Shown: piece by piece, positions 51,637-58,198 of the stretch
How positions within the stretch are numbered: the first letter of the stretch is position 1
Layout: each line of letters starts with the position of its first letter
NCBI RefSeq assembly: GCF_900188165.1
Contig: NZ_FZOS01000004.1
Coordinates: 62,001-126,000, forward strand
Origin: Edaphosphingomonas laterariae
GTDB taxonomy: Bacteria; Pseudomonadota; Alphaproteobacteria; Sphingomonadales; Sphingomonadaceae
Reading direction: 5' to 3'
DNA: 64,000 nt
Made by a program: the position numbers and the translations under genes
The notes under the pieces: model-generated
Told to the model about the DNA's origin: nothing
The model's database searches: none
The model's input: the letters and a program-made list of their open reading frames with translations, nothing else

Positions 51637-51662
51637 GAGGCCCAGCCGAAAGGCTGGGCCTC
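51637..51662 (+). terminator. stem-loop after cytoplasmic katG
   Basis: Perfect 11-base-pair stem GAGGCCCAGCC / GGCTGGGCCTC closed by a GAAA tetraloop, six bases after the stop. No T-run follows, so it may act with Rho or protect the 3' end. The remaining bases to 51915 hold an AT-rich aceA promoter region with a near-palindrome CATCAAATTTCGATG. Confidence 0.65.
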
Positions 51663-51915
51663 ACGACGCGCGCGCCACGCCGGGCGCGGAGAACCATGTC
51701 GATGATCCCGCGATTGCCGACCGATGGGGACGGGATGTGCCACCCTTCCCGCCGCTGAGCATGCGACAAAGGCGAGCGGGACAAGGCGTGTAAAATATTT
51801 ACTGCAGCACACCGGACTGCCGTGATCCATCAACGGCACCACGTCGAAAACCATCAAATTTCGATGATCGCCGGTAATCTTTAATACAAATCTTCTCGCG
51901 CTTTCGGCGCAGGAG

Positions 51916-53517
51916 ATGAAATTGACGTACCAGCAGCAGATTGATCAGGCGGGCCAGCTGATCGGCGGGCATAATGGCGCATGGCAGGGCATTGGCGCGG
52001 AGGCGGTTGCGCGCATGCGCCTTCAGAACCGCTTCCATACGGGGCTCGACATCGCCCGCTACACCGCCGCGATCATGCGCCGCGACATGGCGGCCTATGA
52101 TGCCGATCCGGCCGCCTACACCCAGTCGCTGGGCTGTTGGCACGGCTTCATCGGCCAGCAGAAGCTGATCGCCATCAAGAAGCATTTCGGCACCACTGAG
52201 CGCCGCTACCTCTATCTTTCCGGCTGGATGATCGCCGCCTTGCGTTCCGAATTCGGACCGCTGGCCGATCAGTCGATGCACGAAAAGACCAGCGTGCCCG
52301 CGCTGATCGCGGAACTCTACACATTCCTGAAACAGGCCGACGCCCGCGAACTCGGCATGCTGTTCCGCGATCTCGACAAGGCGCGCGAAGCCGGCAATCA
52401 GGTCGAGGAACAGCGCCTCACTCAGGCGATCGACAATTACCAGACGCATGTCGTGCCGATCATCGCCGATATCGACGCCGGTTTCGGCAATGCCGAGGCA
52501 ACCTATCTGCTCGCCAAGAAGATGATCGAAGCCGGCGCCTGCGCGATCCAGATCGAGAACCAGGTTTCCGACGAAAAGCAATGCGGGCACCAGGACGGCA
52601 AGGTCACGGTGCCGCATGAGGACTTCCTCGCGAAAATCCGCGCTGTCCGTTACGCCTTCCTCGAACTCGGCGTCGATGATGGCATCATCGTCGCGCGCAC
52701 GGATTCGCTGGGCGCGGGCCTGACCAAGCAGATCGCCTATAGCCGCGAGGCCGGCGACCTTGGCGACCAGTATAATGCCTTCCTCGATTGCGAGGAGATC
52801 GCGGACCTTTCAACCGCGAACGGCGATGTCATCATCAACCGCAACGGCAAGCTGATGCGCCCCAAGCGGCTGCCATCCAACCTGTTCCAGTTCCGCGAAG
52901 GCACCGGCGCCGATCGCTGCGTGCTCGATTGCATCACCTCGCTCCAGAACGGTGCCGATCTGCTGTGGATCGAGACCGAGAAGCCGCATATCGAACAGAT
53001 CGCCGGCATGGTCGATCGCATCCGCGAGGTCGCTCCGAACGCGAAGCTTGTCTACAACAACTCGCCGAGCTTCAACTGGACGCTCAACTTCCGTCAGCAG
53101 GCCTATGATCGCTGGGCCGAGGCGGGCCAGGACGTCTCGGCTTATGATCGCGCCCGCCTGATGAGCGTTGATTATGACGGCACCGAACTGGCGGCCGAGG
53201 CCGACGAGAAGATCCGCACCTTCCAGAAGGATGCGGCCGCGCGCGCCGGCATCTTCCACCACCTGATCACGCTGCCGACCTATCACACGGCGGCATTGAG
53301 CACCGACAATCTTGCCCGCGAATATTTCGGCGAGGCGGGCATGCTGGGCTATGTCCTCAACGTCCAGCGGCAGGAAATCCGTCAAGGCATCGCCTGCGTG
53401 AAGCACCAGAACATGTCCGGCTCCGACATTGGCGACGACCATAAGGAATATTTCGCTGGTGAAGCCGCGCTCAAGGCCGGCGGCGTCCACAACACCATGA
53501 GCCAGTTCGCCGCCTGA
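51916..53517 (+). CDS. aceA: isocitrate lyase (long type)
   Basis: 533 residues, the longer class found in pseudomonads. Splits isocitrate to succinate and glyoxylate, the first step of the glyoxylate shunt, needed for growth on C2 units and fatty acids. The catalytic Cys is in EKQCGHQDGK; Mg-binding DIDAGFGNAEAT and IVARTDSLGA are present. The AGGAG touches the ATG at 51916, whereas a TTG at 51922 has ideal spacing, so the true start may be two codons later. Malate synthase is not in the window. Confidence 0.95.
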   Translation: MKLTYQQQIDQAGQLIGGHNGAWQGIGAEAVARMRLQNRFHTGLDIARYTAAIMRRDMAAYDADPAAYTQSLGCWHGFIGQQKLIAIKKHFGTTERRYLYLSGWMIAALRSEFGPLADQSMHEKTSVPALIAELYTFLKQADARELGMLFRDLDKAREAGNQVEEQRLTQAIDNYQTHVVPIIADIDAGFGNAEATYLLAKKMIEAGACAIQIENQVSDEKQCGHQDGKVTVPHEDFLAKIRAVRYAFLELGVDDGIIVARTDSLGAGLTKQIAYSREAGDLGDQYNAFLDCEEIADLSTANGDVIINRNGKLMRPKRLPSNLFQFREGTGADRCVLDCITSLQNGADLLWIETEKPHIEQIAGMVDRIREVAPNAKLVYNNSPSFNWTLNFRQQAYDRWAEAGQDVSAYDRARLMSVDYDGTELAAEADEKIRTFQKDAAARAGIFHHLITLPTYHTAALSTDNLAREYFGEAGMLGYVLNVQRQEIRQGIACVKHQNMSGSDIGDDHKEYFAGEAALKAGGVHNTMSQFAA

Positions 53518-53555
53518 ACGAAGCGACCGACTTGATGGAATGCCGCGTATCAACC

Positions 53556-53583
53556 GCCCCGGAGATGCCGGAAACTCCGGGGC
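53556..53583 (+). terminator. stem-loop downstream of aceA
   Basis: Arms GCCCCGGAG and CTCCGGGGC with a ten-base loop, 38 bases after the aceA stop. Likely ends or protects that transcript; no T-run. Confidence 0.5.
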
Positions 53584-53591
53584 GATCCATA

Positions 53592-53636
53592 CCGCCATGG
53601 ACGGCACGGCATAGCCGTGCTGCCGCACCATGGCGG
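53592..53636. repeat. nested inverted repeats between aceA and the HdeD gene
   Basis: An outer pair CCGCCATGG / CCATGGCGG encloses an inner pair GCACGGC / GCCGTGC with loop ATA. The result is a long two-tier hairpin in DNA with no gene. It could be part of a small RNA, a recombination remnant or a second terminator. The surrounding 303-base gap also has another inverted repeat at 53770-53787 (CGTATCG / CGATACG) close to the next gene. Confidence 0.5.
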
Positions 53637-53769
53637 ACAGGATGTCGCCAGTCCGCTACGGAGATAACCGGTTCGTGCGCTGGGTGGCGAGGGACGGCTG
53701 CCAGAAGCTGACAGTCCCATCGGAAGGCGCGGAATGCGGGTCGGACGACGGCTCGCCTCCCCCCGGAAC

Positions 53770-53787
53770 CGTATCGGCAGCGATACG
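53770..53787. promoter_or_regulatory. inverted repeat upstream of the HdeD gene
   Basis: CGTATCG and CGATACG separated by four bases, 33 bases before the ATG. Possible operator; position-based only. Confidence 0.35.
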
Positions 53788-53820
53788 TTGATCGGCCAGG
53801 GACCAAGGGAGGCAATCGCG

Positions 53821-54378
53821 ATGAACGAGACCGTTGTCGGACAGGTCACCCGCGCGCGTGGCCGGGGTTGGGGTTGGGTGCTCGCTTACGGCATCGTTTC
53901 GATCATAATCGCCATCTGCGCCTTCATCTGGCCGTTTCCCGCCACCATCGCGGCGACATTGGTGATCGGCGCCTTCTTTCTGGCGTCCGGGTTGGTTTCG
54001 ATCGCCTCCGGGCTGAGCGGCCATCATGAGACGCGCTGGTATGAGGTCATATTCGGCCTGATGTCGGCGCTGGTGGGCGCGCTGCTCGTCTTTCGGCCGA
54101 TGATCGGCGCCATATCGCTGACCCTGATGGTCGCGATCTGGCTGGGCCTGCGCGGCGCGTTCGAGATTTATTGGGGCATCAAGATCCGCCGGCATCGCTG
54201 GCTGCTGATCGCCATGGGCGTGTTCAACATCCTGCTCGATATCTTCCTGCTCGCGACGCTGCCGATGACAGCGATGACGTTGCCCGGATTCATCCTGGGC
54301 GCGAGTTTCCTGTTCGGTGGCATTTCCGCGATCATCATCGCGCTCACCTGGCGGAACGTCGCGCGCGAACTAGGCTGA
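53821..54378 (+). CDS. HdeD-family acid-resistance membrane protein
   Basis: 185 residues from the ATG with GGAGG upstream. Six short membrane helices (GWGWVLAYGIVSIIIAICAFIWPFPA, and repeats of the pattern) match the HdeD/DUF308 family, which is linked to acid resistance in E. coli, with unknown mechanism. It is monocistronic and closed by the G/C hairpin that follows. Confidence 0.87.
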   Translation: MNETVVGQVTRARGRGWGWVLAYGIVSIIIAICAFIWPFPATIAATLVIGAFFLASGLVSIASGLSGHHETRWYEVIFGLMSALVGALLVFRPMIGAISLTLMVAIWLGLRGAFEIYWGIKIRRHRWLLIAMGVFNILLDIFLLATLPMTAMTLPGFILGASFLFGGISAIIIALTWRNVARELG

Positions 54379-54390
54379 TCCGGCGCACCA

Positions 54391-54413
54391 GGGGGGGGGG
54401 AGACGCCCCCCCC
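54391..54413. terminator. homopolymeric G/C hairpin between convergent genes
   Basis: A run of ten G, then AGACG, then eight C: an eight-base-pair all-GC stem between the HdeD stop and the phosphodiesterase stop. It can end transcription from either side. Such tracts are prone to slippage and to sequencing error. Confidence 0.55.
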
Positions 54414-54429
54414 TAAGGGCAAGAAGCCC

Positions 54430-55320
54430 CTATTTGGAAACGAGACGGACGCGCGGCTTGCCGGCCATCGCCGCTCCCGGGCGTTCGTCGATCAACGCCG
54501 CCACCAGCGGCTGCATCGAAGCGTCATAGCGGGCCAGCGCGACATGCTCGTCAGCATTGTCGAAATGGGTCACCAGCCCATCGCCATTCCAGTAATGCAG
54601 CGCGAATGCCGGCGGGTCGGCGACGATCATCGGGCGCCCGTCGGGCTTGGCCGGATCCATCGGCGCCAGGGTCAACGCCACCTGCGGCGCGGTGGACGGG
54701 CAAACGGCCAGCGGCCGCCCCCGCCATCCCGTCACGATCGGGCGATGGATATGGCCGCAGATCATACCGATGATGTTGCGATGGCCGGACAGCGCCTGAT
54801 CGAGCCGGATCACCCAGGGCTCATCCGCACCCGCCGTCATCCAGTCGATACCGGTGTCGATCGGCGGATGGTGCAGCACGATCACGGTCGGCCGGTCGGG
54901 CGCCTCGGCCACGCGATCGGCAAGCCATGCCGCCCGCCGTTCGCAGAAGCCGCCACCGTGGCGGCCTTCTTCCAGCGTATCGAGCACCAAGAAACGCAGC
55001 GGCCCGGTTTCGACCACATATTGGACGAAGCCGTCCGCCATCGGCACCTTGGGGAAAGCTTCGGCGAAATTGTCGCGCACGTCATGGTTGCCCACGCACA
55101 TCCACACCGGGAAGGGGCAGGCAGCGAGCGCGTTGCGCAGCCGGCGGTAGGATTCGGCATCCCCCCGGTCGACCAGATCGCCGGTGGCGAAAAGCATATC
55201 GGGCCGCCGATCGAGATCGGACAGCAGGTGCAACACCTTGTCCAGCCGCTTGCGATTGAATTCGGCCGGATTGTCCGGATCGAAGCCGAGATGGATATCG
55301 GTAATCTGGGCGATCAACAT
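54430..55320 (-). CDS. CpdA-like cyclic-nucleotide phosphodiesterase (metallophosphoesterase)
   Basis: 296 residues. The class III phosphodiesterase metal set is complete: QITDIHLG, TGDLVDRG, GNHD, LHHPP and CGHIH. Closest in style to CpdA, which hydrolyses cAMP, though other phosphoesters are possible. It follows the decaheme gene by 152 bases on the same strand, next to a protein with two cyclic-nucleotide domains, which supports a cAMP role. Confidence 0.9.
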   Translation of the reverse strand: MLIAQITDIHLGFDPDNPAEFNRKRLDKVLHLLSDLDRRPDMLFATGDLVDRGDAESYRRLRNALAACPFPVWMCVGNHDVRDNFAEAFPKVPMADGFVQYVVETGPLRFLVLDTLEEGRHGGGFCERRAAWLADRVAEAPDRPTVIVLHHPPIDTGIDWMTAGADEPWVIRLDQALSGHRNIIGMICGHIHRPIVTGWRGRPLAVCPSTAPQVALTLAPMDPAKPDGRPMIVADPPAFALHYWNGDGLVTHFDNADEHVALARYDASMQPLVAALIDERPGAAMAGKPRVRLVSK

Positions 55321-55472
55321 AGGCCGCGGCGACCCTCTTCCCTGTTTTCTACCCGACGACGATCGGCACCGGTTGCCCCACGATGCCGATATCGGGCGGG
55401 TTTGATATGGCGGGAATCACCGCAACGGCGCTGTGATCCGCGACACAGACTGTCACGGTTATCACAACGCGG

Positions 55473-57311
55473 TTAATTTCGTCCTGTCACCCGGCTTTCG
55501 GTTTGCGCGCCATAGCGGCTGGCGCGCTGACCCTTGTCGCGCATGTTGCGCACCATCAATGGGGCCAGCCCGTCCATGTGGTAATCGTGGCACATCGCGC
55601 AGGACGACGGCACCGATTTCGCCGTCCGCTCACCACCATGGCAGGTGCGGCAGCTTTCGATCTTGGGCAGCAGCACATCCGCCGACGTTCCCGAGGACTT
55701 GGCGACGTGGCAGCTTTCGCACGCCTCGGTCTCGTGGCTCTTATGATCGAACCAGCCCTTCTGCATGTAGCGTTCGGGCAGACGCACCGGCACGACACCC
55801 CAATCGACCGCGCCGGGCGCGCTGGGCTGCGTCACCGTGTGGCAATCGAAACAGGCCCCGCCTTGCGAGAAGACCGCGCGGATCGCCTGATCGGCGCGTC
55901 CCGGCCGGTTGGCGGCGGCGATGTTGAAGGCCGCGCTGGTCCGCACCAGCATGGCATCGCCCGGCCGACGACGGGCCTGACCGCCAAGATTGATCGGCTG
56001 CACCGGCCCCGTCGATCGATAGAAGGCGCGCAGATCGGCCACCACCTGCTTGGGATCGCCATGGCGCAGCGTGCGGACGGTATCGCCCACCCGATCGAAC
56101 GCCAGACTGTGACACATCTGGCAATTCTGCTCCATCGTCACCTTGGCAAAGCGCGCGCCGGACGCATCGGGAACGTGGCAATCGGCGCAGACCAGGCTGT
56201 CGCCAAAGCCATATTCCACCTTCATCGTCTGGGCCATGCGGGCCACGCCGTTGGTGGTGGAAAGATGCATGTCGTGCGGGAATTTCAGCCCATGATCTTC
56301 CAGCGGCCGGGCATCGAGCGAAAGGCGCTGGACGATCGGGCGGCTGCCCGCGCTCGTCATCACCGCCGGCCGGAATTGCGGGTGATCCTTTTCGAAATCG
56401 GATGCGTTCAGCACCGCCGTATCGGTCAGCCGCTTGTCCATGCCGTTATGGCAGTCGCTGCAGAAGCGCTGCTCGGTCACCGGCATCGCCTTGGCGCCTT
56501 CATGCTCGGTATGGCAGTCGACGCAGCGGCCTTCGGGGATACCGAACATGCCGGCGGTGGCGAGCTGGAACTTGGCGCCCGCGCCCTTGGCCGGCATCGC
56601 GGCGGCCAGCCGCTGCGGATCGGCATGGTCGTGCAGCGTCGAATGGCAGGCTGCGCAGCTTTCGTCGCGCACCGCCTCTCCCGGCTTGACGTGGCAGGCC
56701 TGGCAATTGTTTTCGAGATTGGCGTGGGCGAGGCTGAGCTTGCCCGACGACCACATCTCATCGGCGTGGAAGGCCACCGGGCGGCGTTCGCCGGCTTCGG
56801 CATATTGGTTGGTCGCGAACGACCAGATCGGCCAGGCCAGAAAAAGGGCCAGGACCAGAAGCCCGAGGATCCACGCCATGCGGCGGCGGCCCGGGGCAAC
56901 CCCGGCCAGCGAGAAGGCGCGTTGCTCGTCACGGATTTCGGACGCTTCGGAAAGCGCGCCGACCCGCTCCACCGAAATGACGGTGTTGCCCTGATCCTCG
57001 CCCTCGCCCGCCGAAACGGTCAGCAGGTGGCTGCCGATGCGGATATTGGCGCCACGGGTAACGTCGATCGTCTCGCCCGGCGTCGACCGGCCATTGATGT
57101 CGATCGGCAGGCCCGAGATCGCGGCCACCTCGATCCGGCCGGGAGCGACTTCGCGGATCGCACCATGGCGCAGATCGACGGCCAGATCGGGCAGGTGAAT
57201 ATCGCAATCGGCTTCGCGCCCGATCACGATTTCCTTCTGCGTGAAGGTGCGCGGCCGAATGATCTCCCGCCCATCGGCGGTTCGCGAGATCTGGCGGACG
57301 ATGAAGCTCAT
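55473..57311 (-). CDS. FHA-domain transmembrane decaheme cytochrome c
   Basis: 612 residues. Residues about 8-100 form a cytoplasmic FHA domain (IGREADCDIHL, RHGAI, INGR), where the usual phosphothreonine-contacting Ser before the RRH segment is replaced by Asp. One membrane helix spans about 145-167. The periplasmic rest carries ten CXXCH motifs (Cys203, 219, 263, 284, 375, 397, 487, 531, 554, 571) plus extra His for bis-His ligation. It should carry electrons outward; its terminal acceptor is not visible. It starts 11 bases after the cytochrome b gene. An FHA fused to a multiheme wire is very unusual. Confidence 0.9.
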   Translation of the reverse strand: MSFIVRQISRTADGREIIRPRTFTQKEIVIGREADCDIHLPDLAVDLRHGAIREVAPGRIEVAAISGLPIDINGRSTPGETIDVTRGANIRIGSHLLTVSAGEGEDQGNTVISVERVGALSEASEIRDEQRAFSLAGVAPGRRRMAWILGLLVLALFLAWPIWSFATNQYAEAGERRPVAFHADEMWSSGKLSLAHANLENNCQACHVKPGEAVRDESCAACHSTLHDHADPQRLAAAMPAKGAGAKFQLATAGMFGIPEGRCVDCHTEHEGAKAMPVTEQRFCSDCHNGMDKRLTDTAVLNASDFEKDHPQFRPAVMTSAGSRPIVQRLSLDARPLEDHGLKFPHDMHLSTTNGVARMAQTMKVEYGFGDSLVCADCHVPDASGARFAKVTMEQNCQMCHSLAFDRVGDTVRTLRHGDPKQVVADLRAFYRSTGPVQPINLGGQARRRPGDAMLVRTSAAFNIAAANRPGRADQAIRAVFSQGGACFDCHTVTQPSAPGAVDWGVVPVRLPERYMQKGWFDHKSHETEACESCHVAKSSGTSADVLLPKIESCRTCHGGERTAKSVPSSCAMCHDYHMDGLAPLMVRNMRDKGQRASRYGAQTESRVTGRN

Positions 57312-57321
57312 GCGCGCGCCC

Positions 57322-58197
57322 TTACCAGTAGAAGAAAACGGAGAAGATGTGCGCGAACAGCGCCGCGATCAGCGCGAAGGTCAACGGCACATGGACGTAG
57401 AGCCAGATTTCCAGCAACGCCTTCAGGCGCAGATGCTGGCGCACGCGGGCCAGTGCCGCCTCCTTGCGTTCCAGCAGCACGTCGATCCGTTCCAGCGCGT
57501 CCTGGCCGATCGCCGGACGATCGCCGGTTTCGGCGCGGATCGCCGCCTGCGCGGCGCGGGTGCCGCATTTCGGATAACGCCCGGTCAGCCGCGCGATCAG
57601 GCCACCACCAAACGGATCGTCATCCAGCGACATGCGCACGATTTCGGCATGCCGCTGGTCGAGCGGCTGCGCGGCCTCGTGCAGCTGACGATCAAGCTGG
57701 CGCAGATTGTCGAGCATCTGCATCTGCGTGGTTTCGCCGCGATTGTTGCTGAGCACGCGGGGCAATGCCGAATAGACGCCAATGCCATAGATACCGGACA
57801 GGATGACCAGCATCATCAGCACATAAGCCAGCGTGTGAACGTTCCAGCCGAACTGGAAGCCGGTGTGCAGCGTCGCCACGATGATCAGCGAAAGGCCGAG
57901 ATAGACGTGGGCGGACGTCCACGCCTTGAGCGACCAGCGCCCCGGCGTCATCGTCCTTTTGCGCACGCCCAGCATCGTCAGCCACAGGATCAGGCCTGCG
58001 CCGATGGTGCCCAGCAGATAGCCATACCAGCTGCCGCCATTGGGCCGTGGCCTGGCGTCATGGAATGCGTAGATCAGGATGGCCGTGAACGAGAGGAGCA
58101 GCGCGATCTTCAGCCAGCGATAGCCGGCATAGCGCAAGAACCCCTCATGCTTGGAACCGCCCTCGACGGCGAGTTGCCTTACCCCCCGTGTCGCCAC
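57322..58197 (-). CDS. predicted di-heme b-type membrane cytochrome
   Basis: 291 residues from a GTG. Five membrane helices near 29-47, 57-77, 95-113, 120-145 and 262-287, with a long charged loop between the fourth and fifth. His97 and His111 on one helix and His269 and His283 on another are each 14 residues apart, the classic layout for two stacked b hemes. I do not recognise a named family. By position it should move electrons from the FAD/FeS protein, whose stop is one base before its start, to the decaheme protein. Confidence 0.82.
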   Translation of the reverse strand: MATRGVRQLAVEGGSKHEGFLRYAGYRWLKIALLLSFTAILIYAFHDARPRPNGGSWYGYLLGTIGAGLILWLTMLGVRKRTMTPGRWSLKAWTSAHVYLGLSLIIVATLHTGFQFGWNVHTLAYVLMMLVILSGIYGIGVYSALPRVLSNNRGETTQMQMLDNLRQLDRQLHEAAQPLDQRHAEIVRMSLDDDPFGGGLIARLTGRYPKCGTRAAQAAIRAETGDRPAIGQDALERIDVLLERKEAALARVRQHLRLKALLEIWLYVHVPLTFALIAALFAHIFSVFFYW

Positions 58198-58198
58198 C

